Positions 8,537 to 20,746 are shown, numbered from the stretch's first letter. The stretch is DNA of 64,000 nt from Poecilobothrus nobilitatus (GCA_947095535.1 OX352772.1:227061151-227125150); one strand, 5' to 3'. Numbers and translations: made by a program. Notes: generated by a model from the letters alone, not told the origin.

Positions 8537-9235
8537 ATGTCAATAACATTAACTTTAAACGGAAACTCTTCCATATTAACAAATAATTATTTTCCTCCTA
8601 TATATCTAAAGGGAAGAGAATATACGTGTGGTTTAGTAGATTTCCAAACATACAATTCAATACCAAATATAGATGAGGAAAATAATAAATTTATTATTGA
8701 TGATAAAACCTACAAAATTCAAACAGGTTCATACGAAATTAAAGATATTGAAAAATTTCTTAGAAAAACATTGAATTTAGCTAAAACAGATAAGGAAAAA
8801 TTGATTATAAGAGCAAATAATAACACATTAAAGTGCGAAATTTTTGCCGATAAAGAAATTGATTTTGAAAGAGAAGATACTATCGGTGAATTATTAGGTT
8901 TTAGTAGAAAATGGTTGTTACCAAAGAAATGGCATATATCAGATCTTTTTGTTGACATTAATAAAATAAACATAGTAAGAGTAGAAAGTAATATTATTTC
9001 TGAAACTTATATTAATGGAAAAGAAGCTCACATTTTACACGAATTCTCTATAAACGTCAGTCCAGGATATAAAATAGTTGAAGTTCCTACGAATGCAATT
9101 TATTTACCTATAACTATTAATCAGATAAGTTCTATTACTATAAAACTGCTTGATCAGAACGGTAATTTAATTAATTTTCGTGGAGAAACAATAACAATTA
9201 GATTGCATTTAAAGCCTCAAAATGATAGTATTTAA
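8537..9235 (+). CDS. Penton-like minor capsid protein
   Basis: A complete 232-residue frame. Pattern: an N-terminal beta-rich start (MSITLTLNGNSSIL), YFPPIYLKGREYTCGLVDF, SYEIKDIEKFL, IGELLGFSRK, an Asn/Ile-rich strand region, then PGYKIVEVP and a final GETITIRLHLKPQ. This matches the single-jelly-roll penton family of Polinton-like elements, which fills capsid vertices. A damaged second copy lies at 55532-56213. The last 14 bases overlap the start of the small gene at 9222. Confidence 0.78.
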   Translation: MSITLTLNGNSSILTNNYFPPIYLKGREYTCGLVDFQTYNSIPNIDEENNKFIIDDKTYKIQTGSYEIKDIEKFLRKTLNLAKTDKEKLIIRANNNTLKCEIFADKEIDFEREDTIGELLGFSRKWLLPKKWHISDLFVDINKINIVRVESNIISETYINGKEAHILHEFSINVSPGYKIVEVPTNAIYLPITINQISSITIKLLDQNGNLINFRGETITIRLHLKPQNDSI

Positions 9236-9365
9236 TCAAAATCATCAATCTAATATAAATTTGCAGGATGATATACACCGGCTTAATTCATCAAAGCTAG
9301 TCAAAGGAGGAGGATCTCAGCATTTAAAATATAAAAAACGTTTATCATTTAAAAATAAGGAATAA
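9222..9365 (+). pseudogene. Small conserved virion-type protein, first part, split by insertion
   Basis: The frame starts with an ATG overlapping the penton stop and encodes a Gly/Lys-rich protein (SSKLVKGGGSQHLKYKK). The intact counterpart at 55366-55545 has 59 residues. Here it stops early because a 10.1 kb block follows; the remaining codons resume at 19477. Small basic proteins in this position are common in this Polinton lineage; the function is unknown. Confidence 0.75.
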
Positions 9366-9459
9366 AATAATAAGTAAAAAAAATAATTTTTAAAATACAT
9401 ATGCTTTTTTGAAACCGAATTCGCCCCCTAAAAAGTAGAAAATAAAATTGATTGCAAAA

Positions 9460-9550
9460 CTTTAGCTTTTTGGACTGTTATAATATAAAAGTGAGTTGCT
9501 AGTGCAAGCATTTTGGACTGTTATAATATAAAAGTAAATTGCTGGAATAA
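9460..9550 (+). repeat. Two-copy tandem repeat
   Basis: The unit TTTTGGACTGTTATAATATA plus following AAAGT and AATTGCT/GAGTTGCT occurs twice about 51 bases apart. Confidence 0.6.
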
Positions 9551-10602
9551 GGTTAAATAAAAATCTGCGAAATTTGAGGTTCGTGGTTCGTGTTTTTTAT
9601 TCCAGCAACTTATTATTTTATTTTATACTTTTTAGTTTTAAATGAAGCACATAATTTAAATTTAAAAAATATGGGATATTTTTATTATATGGCAAGAGTA
9701 AAAATTTTTTATTCCAGTAAGTAATTCATAATTAATGAAAGTACCTCGAAGAGTAAAATATGTACCAAAATACTGTGATTATATATATTACAATACAATT
9801 TTAGTTGAAGTAACATTTCTAACACTTATGAAAATGATATATATTGTACATAAATGTATTTTACTGTATATTTCTATAGTATAGCATTAGTAGTATATCG
9901 TATATCCAAACAAACATCTAACCTTGAACACCTAGTACCTACCTAATCCTTTAATAAGATCATGCAGTAAAAATTGTTGACAAATATCTTGATTTAAATT
10001 ATAAACAAATGGAGCGGAAGAAAATAATTTAGGAAATTAGTTTAACATAATATTATTTACATACGTACGTACATATTTACATACGTAGTTTTAATTTTTT
10101 GTGTTGACAAAATTTTGTTTGTAATCATAATGCGTAATGCGCAAAAGCATAATTTTGTAATGAACTTTACTTTTTATATTCTTTACTATGTACATACAAA
10201 AATATATTATGTATGTATGTAGCTTGAATTTGGCAATTGGAATTATTTTGAATGAAATTTTATATGTATATCTATATACACAATAGACATAATAAATGTT
10301 CCTAAATAAAACACATAAAACATTAATTTTTAACGCCATACATATTCAATATGCAATAAAGAATGTTGACAACAAATATTCTGATTTAAATCCTAAACAA
10401 ATGTTTTAAAACAAAATAATTTAGCAACATAAAAATATTGTACCTATATATTTTGTGTTTTGCTAAATCCTAATACAAAATACATGTGCACGTCAAGATT
10501 GATTGAACTAAATTATTATAGGAGGAAAGATCAAATAATATGTGTATATTATACATAAAATTTTATTAAAAAAATGTTGATGAATACAGTTAACAAAAAA
10601 TA
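9551..10602. other. AT-rich stretch without genes
   Basis: TACG/TATG-type short repeats (10060-10090, 10190-10220). The section 10330-10450 is shared in part with 16500-16590 (an ATGCATTAAAGAATGTTGAC-like tract), so it is repeat-derived. Nothing coding is supported. Confidence 0.5.
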
Positions 10603-10855
10603 AAATAAATAAAAAAAATTTTTAAAAAAACAGCTTTTTTGAACTAAAAAGTAGAAAATAAATTTTTAATAGCAAATTTTTTGGTAATTTTCTAAACTAT
10701 ATTGTTACAATCGAGATTTCTTTGAAAAAGTTTATTTCAATATGCCAAATATATATATAAATATAAGTATATATAAGTTTTAAAGTCTGTGAAATTAATA
10801 TAAAAGCTGGAGGCAAAATTTAAAAATATAAGTTTATAATTATGCGTTTGTCAGC
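10603..10855 (+). repeat. Foldback family F, single arm
   Basis: It matches the left arms of the palindromic elements at 26995-27385 and 58020-58495, from the poly-A/AGCTTTTTTGAAC start to GCTGGAGGCAAA, but the second arm is missing and family P begins at the break. Confidence 0.75.
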
Positions 10856-11930
10856 AGAACATACTTAAGATTTTTTCAATCTGAAAACGTCATTCGACAG
10901 GTATATCTTTTATCTTTGTAAATTAATATCAAAATTATACAATTTTTTTAAATTTAGTATTTAAATTTACCGTTATGTGAAAACCAAATTTTGCATGATT
11001 TTTCTACTTTCATAACTCCGGCACGCTTTTAGATAGAGGCTTGAAATTTTGAGGCAAGAAAGAACTTTTAGAATTAGTATAAGTTTGCTCAGAAAATTTT
11101 TTTGGACCACCCCCTGTTTATGAGATATGAGGGCTTAAAAATTGAAAATTTGCTATTTTTAAACACCTGTAACTTAGGAACCTGTACACATTTTACTTCT
11201 GCAAGATATAAAATTTAAAGCTAGAGTAATATATTTTAATGTGTGTTAAATGTTTGTTTTAGTTGTAAAGGGTTCCAAAGTTGCAGCTCTTCAAAATTGC
11301 GAAAAAGTCCCATTTTCAGATGTATATACCTCAGGCCCTGCATAATAGTTTTGCAATCTAAAACCGTCAGAAGATCGAAAATTTTATTATCTATATAAAA
11401 CAATATCAAAATTATGCAATATTTTGTAATTTATTATTTAAATTTACCGTTATGTGCAAACCATATTTTGCATGAAATTTCTTTTTTCATAACTCCGGCA
11501 CGCCTTTAGATAGAAACCTGAAATTTTGAGACAAGAAAGAACTTTTAGAATTAGTATAAGTTTCCTCAGAAATTTTTTGGTAGCACCCCCTCTTTAAGAG
11601 TTATTACGCCTCAAATATTGAAAATTTGCTATTTTTAGACACCTGTAACTTAGGCACCTGTACAAATTTTTCTTCGGCAAGACATGAAAATTAAAGATTC
11701 AATAATATATTTTTACGCGTGTTAACGGCTTTTTTTAGTTATATAGGATTCCGGACTTACGGCCCCTCAAAATTTCAAAAATGTCCTATTTTCACATTTT
11801 TTCTTATTTAATGAAATTTTCAAATTTTTGTCCAAGTCAAAATTCTAAACAGTTTGTATTGAGTTTGGAAATGTGCGCTTTTAAAAACCGTTGGTTTACA
11901 TTCTACCTTGTTTTTTCTGTTATTTAGGTA
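10856..11930 (+). repeat. Repeat family P copy 1
   Basis: About 1.07 kb, nearly identical in order to 49845-50905. It contains an internal direct duplication: the unit around CATAACTCCGGCACGC, GAAAGAACTTTTAGAATTAG and CACCTGTAACTTAGG occurs twice, about 480 bases apart. There is no coding capacity. Confidence 0.8.
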
Positions 11931-11947
11931 TGCTAAGAACTTATTTT

Positions 11948-12984
11948 TATACCCGTATGAACTACGTTCAAGGGTATAATAAATTTGCCATTACGTTTGT
12001 GACACCTTAAAGGAGTCGAGCTAGGTATAGTGTCAAAGGTATGGATCGGCTCAGAATCGAATTCTGAGTCGATTAAGCCATGTACGTCCGTCCGTCCGCA
12101 CGATAACTCAAAAAATAAAGGAACTAGAAGGCTGAAATTTTTTTTACGGCACTTTTGCAAAATTGTTAGTTCTGCTATTTAAATCCAACATTTTCGATCG
12201 GCGGGTTCGAGTAGCTGCCATACAACTTCTATCTTTATATAGAAATAACTCAGTATCTATTCAAGCTAGGTTTCTGAAATTTTGCAAATGATGATAAAGT
12301 GTTATGGCAACAACTTCTGTAAAATTTGGTTGTGGTGGTACGGCGAGTTCGGGTAGCTGCCATACAACTTCTCCTTTTAAATGAGAATAACTCAGTGTCT
12401 ATTGAAGCTAGGAATCTAGTCTATTGAAGCTAGGAAATTTAGTAAAGAGGTGTCGAGTTACAGGCCAACAACTTTTGTAAAATTTGGTTGGTCTAGAGCA
12501 GCCGGTTCAGGCTTCTTGCACCTCTTCGAACTTAATAAAGCTAGGCGTCTGAAATCTTGCAAATGATGATCAAATTTTATGGCAACCACTTTTGCAAAAT
12601 TTGGTTGTGGTGGTGCGACGGGTTCGGGTAGCTGCCATACAACTTATCCGTTTAAATGAGAATAACTCAGTGTCTATTGAAGTTAGGAACCTGAAATTTA
12701 GTAAAGAGGTGTCGAGTTATAGGCCAACAACTTTTGTAAAATTTGGTTGGTCTAGAGCAGTCGGTTCAGGCTTCTTGCACCTCTTGGAATTTAATGAAGC
12801 TAGGCGCAATAGATTCAGGTAGCTGTCATACAACTCCACAATTTACATAAATATATCTCTGTAGTTCGGTACTAAAACATCTGAATATTTTTAAAAGATG
12901 ATCAAGTTTTATAGAAACAGGATATATTACGTTCATACGGGTATCCTAGAGTTGACACAGTCTACTCTACTGCACTCTTCCTCG
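11948..12984 (+). repeat. Repeat family Q, short copy
   Basis: It begins ATACCCGTATGAAC and ends after TTCATACGGGTATCC plus a conserved 50-base tail (CTACTGCACTCTTCCTCG). It has internal units with the conserved GGTTCGGGTAGCTGCCATAC. This is a shorter version of 16601-19120 and 51027-53540. The apparent frames inside repeat with the units and are not taken as genes. Confidence 0.8.
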
Positions 12985-15140
12985 TTTTTTTTTAATATTA
13001 AATTTATGCATACAGTCTATTTAAAAAATATAAATTTTTAGCTATAGAAAATTCTGATTTTTTTTTTTGTTCGTTTATGGTAACCGTCCATTCATATGCA
13101 AACATAAAATTTTTTTTTTTTGTTTATGTTTACCGTCCATTCATATAAATTGGTATTAAATTCATTAATTCATAATTGTTAGTATTAAAAAATAATGAAT
13201 CTATAACTACAGACATATATACTGATATATTCATTCATATACATATTATAGTAGTATGGGTACTATATAATGATCTGAACTTCTGATTGTTATATTGTGT
13301 TATATATTATGGCAAGATTTTTAAAAAATTAAGGAAACATTGCATAGCAAAATTAAAAATTTAAATAAAATTGTTATTGCAATTTTATAATGTTCTTTAT
13401 TTCCACTTAAAAATGCGACCCTTTAAAAACTTTGATTCATACACTGCCTTGTTTTTTCTTTCTTTTCATAACATAACATTTTAATTTTTTTTTTTTTATC
13501 TGTTATGCACGGAAATATCAAACGTATGTTTTTTTCTTTTAAAGTCATAACATTTTAATAGTTCTTTTTTTCTATCTGTTATATGGGTAAATATCAGATG
13601 TACACATATACATAAGAAATAGACTTTAAAAATATTTAAAAACAATCAAAGTAACATTTTTTGTTCTCTTTTTTTCTATTCGTTTTTATTTTTCTTCCAG
13701 TATTACATTTTCTTTTTTTTTTGTTTTCTGTTATTTAGGTACGCTAAGTATTACTTTTGTTTTTTTTAAATGTTTAATTTATGCATGCATTCTATTTAAA
13801 AAATATAAATTATAACCTATAGAACATTCTGAATTTTTTTTTTGTTCGTTTATATTTACCGTCCATTCATATGCATACATAAAATTTTTTTTGTTCGTTT
13901 ATGTGTACCGTCCATTCATATAAATATAACTGTTGCCTACATATTAAAAAATAATAAATCTATAACTACATACATAAATAGCCATATATTCATTCATGTA
14001 TGTACGTATGTATCTATATTATGAGCTGAACTTCTTAGTGTTGCATTATATCATAATGCGGCAAAATTTTCAAAAAATAAAGAAAACGTTGCATAGCTAA
14101 ATTCAAAATTTAAATAAAAATATTGCAATTTTATAGTGTTCTTTATTTCCACTTAAAATGCAACCCTTTAAAAACTTTGATTCATACACTGCCTTGTTTT
14201 TTCTTTCTTTTCATAACATAACATTTTAATATTTTTTTTTTATCTGTTATGTACGGAAATATAAAACGTATGTTTCTTTCTTTTAAAATCATAACATTTT
14301 AATAGTTCTTTTTTTCTATCTGTTATGTGGATAAATATCAGATGTACACATATGCATAAGAAATAGTCTTTAAAAATATTTAAAAACAATCAAAGGTCGC
14401 GTTTAGGAGAATCTAGCGCTATACTGAATTGTAGCGGTGTAGAATTTAGCGCTGCATGTTTGTACTGAACGATTTGCAGCAAAATTAAATGACATTTAAT
14501 TTTTTGTGACATTTCGTATATTTTTATTTTATTTAAATCGTATTTTTGTTTTTTAAATCTTATAATTTTCATCTCTCAATTTATCAATTTTTAAAAAAAT
14601 GCTTAAAATCCAAAATTTCTCATAAAATTTTGTAATCAAAAATTTTTGGCATTAAATGTAAACACATAAATGTCAATAAAAAGTCGTTACATAATTTAGC
14701 GAAAAATTTTCTTGCTGCAAAATTCATGTAGCGCTACATTATAGCGCTAAATAAAAAAATCGTTCAGTAGAAAATTTTATCGAGCGCTGCAGTGTTTTTG
14801 TAGCGTTAGATGGTACTGAACGCGAGCAAAGTAACATTTTTTGTTCTCTTTTTTTTCTATTCGTTTTAATTTTTCTTCCAGTATTACATTTAATTTTTTT
14901 TTTCTGTTATTTAGGTACGCTAAGAGCTTATTTTTTTTTTTAATATTAAATTTATGCATACAGTCTATTTAAAAAATAGAAATTATTAGCTATAGAACAT
15001 TCTGAATTTTGTTTAGTTCGTTTATGTTAACCGTCCATTCATATGCATACATAAAATTTTTTTTGTTCGTTTATGTTTACCGCCCATTCATATAAATATA
15101 ACTGTTGCCTACATATTAAAAAATAATAAATCGATGAATC
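12985..15140 (+). repeat. Repeat family T array
   Basis: Three successive units each begin near TTTAATATTAAATTTATGCAT (about 12990, 13767, 14939). They contain GTTCGTTTATGTTTACCGTC, CATTCATAT blocks and the ATGCGACCCTTTAAAAACT tract. Related arrays lie at 58496-60460, 62450-62740 and, inverted, at 63131-63765. No genes. Confidence 0.75.
14396..14826. mobile_element. MITE with imperfect TIRs and 5-bp duplication
   Basis: A 431-base insertion in a family T unit. Its ends are imperfect inverted copies (GTCGCGTTTAGGAGAATCTA against the complement of the right end, TCGCGTTCAGTACCATCTA-like). CAAAG is duplicated at 14391-14395 and 14827-14831; other T units have an uninterrupted ATCAAAGTAAC at the same site. 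It is rich in AGCGCT. No coding capacity, so it is non-autonomous. Confidence 0.85.
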
Positions 15141-16375
15141 AACTAAAAATAATAGTTGGGAATTTGGGAATTTGGTGTAACTGTGTTAGCAGATTTTTAA
15201 TAGTACAGCACACATAAAAATATGCATACCATTTTTGTACATGTTTGTACCTACATACATATGTAGTAAAAAAATTTGGTTTTAAAATTATGTAATTGAG
15301 AATATATTAAATTGCTTACTTCTAAATGCTAATGTTTTTGAATTAAAAAAAAATGATTTTGCTTTTTCTAGACGATGTAGATATATATGTATGTATGTAC
15401 ATAACATATATTTTATGATTAATTCATAATTATTGTTATTGAAAAGAAAATTATTGATGTTATTTACTATTTTTAAAAATGACTGGATTTCTTATTTTTA
15501 ATATATTCTTTTTGTTGTTTAATGTTTTTACATAATTGCAAATATATTCTTCGTTTTTATACTTCAGAAAAAGGCATTAGTGGTACAGATCATCATTCCC
15601 TAATACATCTTAATTTAAAGGCAGCTCCCAATTTAGATATCAATGTTAGGGCCATAATATTGCGATTTTAATATATTAAGAGTTTTGAAAGAAAAGCCCT
15701 ATTTTAATTATAATTAAGAAAGGAAAAACACATATCTATATAAATATTATAAATAATCACATTGCTTTTATAAATAAAAATGTATACTAAAAATCAATTG
15801 ATTTGATGAAAAAAAAACTTAAATTTAACACTTGCTTACTAAATTTTAAGTAAATGCATATTAAATTTTACACTGTGTTCTCAAGTGCGGCACATTAATT
15901 TGTTTACACATTCATATCTTTGAAATTCATCGCTTTCAAACCAAAAATATTTTCGAAGCACATATTATTACATATTTTGAAGTATGTACCTATGTATATG
16001 TACGCATACTGCAATGGACTACATAAAAAACAATAGCCTTTTATAGAAAAAAAAAACATTTATGTATTACGTATACGTATTGGTATTGGTATTCGTGAGT
16101 TTAGTAAATTTAGATAAAATGTTTTATTTTGGTTCTGTAATAATTCTGTTAAAAATTCTGTTATATCTTTGTATGAAAATTTAATTTTGAAATTAAGCTA
16201 ATTTCTCTAATGTTTTTCGATATTATTATTTTAAAATCATGTATTGTCATCGGGATCTGATCTAATGAAGAAAATTTCAAGTCTCTAGCTCAACGGGAAG
16301 TGTGTTTAAAATTGCTGCTAAGATTCCATCCTTTACCCAACCAAGTTAATAAAAAGCTGTTAATAAAAAAAAATG
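15141..16375 (+). repeat. Repeat family R copy 1
   Basis: It matches the reverse complement of 23735-24935 over nearly its full length, and parts match at 27670-28555 and 62741-63130. Near 15570 a short frame reads like the end of a LINE endonuclease domain (GTDHHSLIHLNLKA), so R may derive from a LINE. That origin is tentative. Confidence 0.75.
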
Positions 16376-16455
16376 TACCTACACGAATTGGATTCGAACC
16401 AAATTACTCTTACTTTCAAAACCTGTACGCTCTCCTCTGCACTATACAACACTTA
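16376..16455 (-). repeat. tRNA-like (SINE-type) element
   Basis: On the minus strand there is an A-box-like stretch (TAGTGCAGAGGAGAGCG) and a B-box (GGTTCGAATCC) about 45 bases apart. It is similar to 19283-19372 and more distantly to 23055-23159. The acceptor stem does not pair well, so it is not called a functional tRNA. Confidence 0.5.
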
Positions 16456-16600
16456 AATATTTAATGAACATATTACGAACATAAAATCTTAATTTTTAAC
16501 CATGCATATTCAATATGCATTAAAGAATGTTGACAGCAAATATTTTGATTTAAATACTAAACAAATGTTGTAAACAAAATATTTTAGAAACATACATAAC

Positions 16601-19120
16601 GACGAAGAGTGCAGTAGAGTAGACTGTGTCAACTCTGGGATACCCGTATGAATGTGATATATCCTGTTTCTATAAAACTTGATCATCTTTTAAAAACATT
16701 CAGAGTTTTAGTACCGAACTACAGAGATATATTTATGTAAATTGTGGAGTTGTATGATAGCTACCCGAATCTATTGCGCCTAGCTTCATTAAGTTCCAAG
16801 AAATGCAAAAAGCCTGAACCGGCTGCTTTAGACCATTCAAATTTTACAAAAGTTTTTGGCATGCAACTCGACACTTTTTCACTAAATTTCAGATAGCTAG
16901 CTTCAATAGACACTGAGTTATTTTCATTTAAAAAGAGAAGTTGTATGGCAACTATCCGAACCTGTCATATCATCACAACAAAATTTTACAGTAGTTTTTG
17001 CTATAAAACTCGATCATCATTTGCAAAATTTCAGATTCCTAGATTGAATAGACACTGGGTTATTTCCATTTAAAGAAAGAAGTTGTATGGCAGCTACTCG
17101 AACCCGGCGGCCGAAAATGCTGGAGTTAAATAGCAAAACTAACAATTTTGTAAAAGTGACGTAAAAAAAATTTCATCCTCCTAACTCCTTTATTTTTTCA
17201 GTTATCGTGCGGACGGACACTGAGTTATTTTCATTTAAAAAGAGAAGTTGTATGGCAGCAACCCGAACCCGTCGAACCACCACAACCAAATTTTGCAGAA
17301 GTTGTTGCCATAAAACTTGATCATCATTCGCAAAATTTCAGATACCTAGATTGAACAGACACTGGGTTATTTCTATTTAAAGAAAGACGTTGTATGGCAG
17401 CTACCCGAACCCGGGGACAGAAAATGCTGGAGTTAAATAGCAAAACTAACAATTTTGTAAAAGTGACGTAAAAAAATTTCAGCCTCCTAACTCCTTTATT
17501 TTTTGAGTTATCGTGCGGACGGACACTGAGTTATTTTCATTTAAAAAGAGAAGTTGTATGGCAGCTACCCGAACCCGTCGCACCACCACAACCAAATTTT
17601 GCAGAAGTTGTTGCCATAAAACTTGATCATCATTCGCAAAATTGCAGATACCTAGATTGAACAGACACTGGGTTATTTCCATTTAAAGAAAGACGTTGTA
17701 TGGCAGCTACTCGAACCCGGCGGCCGAAAATGCTGGAGTTAAATAGCAAAACTAACAATTTTACAAAAGTAACGTAAAAAAATTTTCAGCCTCCTAGCTC
17801 CTCTATTTTTTGAGTTATAGTGCGGACGGACACTGAGTTCTTTCATTTAAAAAGAGATTTTGTATGGCAGCTACCCGAACCCGTCACACCACCACAACCA
17901 AATTTTGCAGAAGTTGTTGCCATAAAACTTGATCATCATTCGCAAAATTGCAGATACCTAGATTGAACAGACACTGGGTTATTTCTATTTAAAGAAGGAC
18001 GTTGTATGGCAGCTACCCGAACCCGGGGACAGAAAATGCTGGAGTTAAATAGCAAAACTAACAATTTTACAAAAGTGACGTAAAAAAATTTTCAGCCTCC
18101 TAGCTCCTCTATTTTTTGAGTTATCGTGCGGACGGACACTGAGTTCTTTTCATTTAAAAAGAGATTTTGTATGGCAGCTACCCGAACCCGTCGCACCAGC
18201 ACAACCAAATTTTGTAGAAGTTGTTGCCATAAAACTTGATCATTATTTGCAAGATTTCAGACGCCTAGCTTTATTAACTTCCAAGAGGTGCAAGAAGCCT
18301 GAACCGGCTGCTCTAGACCAACCAAATTTTACAAAAGTTGTTAGCATATAAATCGACACTTCTTTACTAAATTTCAGATTCCTAGCTTCAATAAACACTG
18401 AGTTATTCTCATTTAACCGGATAAGTTGTATGGCAGCTACCCGAACTCGCCGCACCACCACAACCAAATTTTACAAAAGTTGTTGCCATAAAACTTGATC
18501 ATCATTTGCAAAATTTCAGACGCCTAGCTTCATTAGGTTCCAAGAGGTGCAAGAAGTCTGAACCGGCTGCTCTAGACCAACCAAATTTTACAAAAGTTGT
18601 TGGCATGTAACTCGACACCTCTTTACTAAATTTCAGATTCCTAGCTTCAATAAACACTGAGTTATTCTTATTTAAACGGAGAAGTTGTATGGCAGCTACC
18701 CGAACCCGCTGCACCAGCACAACCAAATTTTACAGAAGTTGTTGCCATAAAACTTGATCATCATTTGCAAAATTTCAGAAACCTAGCTTGAATAGATACT
18801 GAGTTATTTCTATATAATAATAGAAGTTGTATGGCAACTACTCGAACCCGCCGACCGAAAATGTTGGATTTAAATAGCAAAACTAACAATTTTGCAAAAG
18901 TGACGTACAAAAAATTTCAGTCTCCTAGCTCCTTTATTTTTTGAGTTATCGTGCGGACGGACGGACGGACGGACGGACGGACGTACATGGCTTAATCGAC
19001 TCAGAATTAGATTCTGAGCCGATCCATACCTTTGACACTATATCTAGCTCGACTCCTTTAAGGTGTCACAAACGTAATGGCAAATTTATTATACCCTTGA
19101 ACATAGTTCATACGGGTATA
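16601..19120 (-). repeat. Repeat family Q, long copy, inverted
   Basis: The reverse complement of the arrangement at 51027-53540. It contains four units of about 306 bases (with GTCCGTCCGCAC-type starts) and two units of 259 bases, all sharing GGTTCGGGTAGCTGCCATAC. One end has an extended run of the 4-base unit GGAC (18953-18984). Frames such as those at 17479-17682 or 18243-18467 follow the repeats and are not genes. Confidence 0.85.
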
Positions 19121-19282
19121 AAAATATACTATTATTATATAGGAGAAAAGATCAAAAATATATTGCGTGTGTATTGTATGCATGAATTTAGAGATAAAAA
19201 TTTAAGTTTCAAATTCATATATACAAAATATATACATATTTTATTCAAAAAATGTTGATGAATAGATAGTTAAAAAACAAAA

Positions 19283-19372
19283 AAGTTGCATGTGAACTGG
19301 ATTCGAACAACATGACCCCCACTTTTGAAACCTGTACACTTTCCTCTGCACCATACAACACTTATAAATGTT
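19283..19372 (-). repeat. tRNA-like (SINE-type) element
   Basis: Minus strand: GTGCAGAGGAAAGTGTACAGG followed by GTTCGAATCC, the same layout as 16376-16455. Confidence 0.5.
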
Positions 19373-19414
19373 GCTAACAGATTACGAAGATAATAAAAAG
19401 CGTGACAGAATGAC

Positions 19415-19444
19415 AAATAAATAAATAAATAAATAAATAAATAA
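19415..19444 (+). repeat. (AAAT)n microsatellite
   Basis: Seven to eight copies of a 4-base unit. Confidence 0.9.
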
Positions 19445-19476
19445 ACCGATAGCGACGAGTTAATATAAAAGCATAT

Positions 19477-19517
19477 AATATCTAAAATCACTTGGCTATT
19501 TACAAAACACAAATTAA
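19477..19517 (+). pseudogene. Small virion-type protein, last part
   Basis: The continuation of the gene begun at 9222, matching the last codons (YLKSLGY-like) and stop of the intact copy at 55366-55545. One base after its stop comes the MCP start, as in the other copy. Confidence 0.8.
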
Positions 19518-19518
19518 A

Positions 19519-20014
19519 ATGGAACTTTTTAATGACCCCATTTTTGATGAAAGTATAATTAGCGCTCAATGGTATTCATATTCACCATTTCTTACAAACT
19601 GGTAAACAAAATAAACTGGATGAAGATCCTTCAACTTTTGATTATTGTGATATTGAAAATATAAAAGTATATTTAAATTCAGCATCATATCCATATGAAG
19701 ATATGAATTTAGATTTCGTAAAAAATCGTTATGCTTTAGCATATGAAGCATATTCGAATTTTAGAAGCTTTTATTATAATAACTCAATATCAGAATCTTT
19801 AGTTTCATGGGAAAATTTTAAAACCAATTCTCCTATCTTCATATTTGATACTTGTTTTCAAAATGAAAATCTAAAAATGGGGGCAGTTGATGTCAAAATT
19901 GAATTAAAGACTTTAAAAAAAATTCCAGATAATACTACAGCTTATTGTCTTATTTTGCATGACCGCTTAGTAGAAGTTAAACCGTTAACAGGTGAAGTTA
20001 ATAAAATTATCTAA
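19519..20014 (+). pseudogene. MCP: Double-jelly-roll major capsid protein, internal deletion
   Basis: The first 25 codons match the start of the fuller copy at 54166-55364 (MELFNDPIFDESI). About 700 bases are then missing, with the join at a short repeated tract (ATTTCT/TACAAACTGG), and the last ~150 codons follow in another frame (NLDFVKNRYALAYEAY, then AYCLILHDRLVEV). The family forms the hexagonal capsid shell of Polinton-like viruses. The deletion removes most of both jelly-roll barrels, so no functional shell protein can come from here. Confidence 0.88.
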
Positions 20015-20185
20015 ATATATGAATGAAAATAAAATTAATAAACTTAGAATCTTGCTGTGTTATTGAAATTCCTCCATTTTATTGTTAACATATTTTTTAT
20101 GATTGGATTACATTGTATAAGTTTTAATTTACAAATTTTATAAATATATTAAATTTAATCAATTAAATTCTTCTGAAACATAAAA

Positions 20186-20654
20186 ATGGAATATGCAATA
20201 ATTGATATACAAGGTTTTCGAGATAATAATAATAAATTCATTTTAAAAGAAATTGCTATTCTTTCATCAAATGATGAAATTCAACATTTCATAATAAAGC
20301 AACCTTATGCTTATCATTATTTACAAACAAAAGCAAAACACACAAATTACTGGCTCACTAAAAATCATCATGGATTAAAATATTCAGACGGTAAAACACA
20401 TTTTTGCTATCTTATAAATATTTTAAAGATTTATTTAATCAATTATTCAAAAATTTATGTTAAAGGAAGTGAAAAAAAAAAATGGATTAAAAATATTTTT
20501 AAAATTTCATTCTGTAATTGATTTGAACGAACAAGATTCAACAAATATAAAACTATTGAAAAGTCAGCATATTGAAGATTCTAAGAGACGTTGTTTTAAT
20601 CATAATGGATTTTGTGCTCTTGAAAATGTTCATTTAATAAAATGGCTGATATAA
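20186..20654 (+). pseudogene. Exonuclease-like (DEDD-type fold) protein, one frameshift
   Basis: It starts MEYAIIDIQGFRDNN, then KFILKEIAILSS, a HHGLKYSDGKTHF segment and IYVKGSEKKKW. After a slip in an A-run near 20480 the frame continues to CALENVHLIKWL. The strand pattern and the closing Cys/His-Ala-Leu-x-Asn motif resemble DEDD exonucleases, but the usual Asp-x-Glu is Asp-x-Gln here, so catalysis is doubtful. Relatives lie at 21370-21476, 38524-38660, 43267-43599, 48079-48609 and 53654-54103. Confidence 0.6.
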
Positions 20655-20746
20655 GCATTTTAATCATATAAAATAAATTCAGATATTGAAATCGACATTA
20701 TTTGAAAAATTATATTCCAATAATCAACATCGAAGAAATTTAAGCA

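Larger units (their letters stand above)
9366..19476. other. 10.1 kb nested repeat block inserted into element A
   Basis: Sequence similarity to the intact fragment at 55366-55545 stops at 9365 and resumes at 19477. A possible 4-base duplication AATA (9361-9364 and 19477-19480) flanks the block. Inside are only repeat families (F, P, Q, T, R), a MITE and tRNA-like elements, described separately. No gene is recognised in it. Confidence 0.8.

Noticed and set aside
16376..16455. Functional tRNA gene
   Set aside because: A- and B-box are present, but the acceptor and anticodon stems do not pair acceptably; a SINE-type relic is more likely.
17479..18726. Open frames encoding repeated RVRVAAIQL-type peptides in family Q (also 12592-12822, 51417-52664)
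   Set aside because: They recur with every tandem unit, often begin at non-ATG codons and change frame between units. They are by-products of the DNA repeat.
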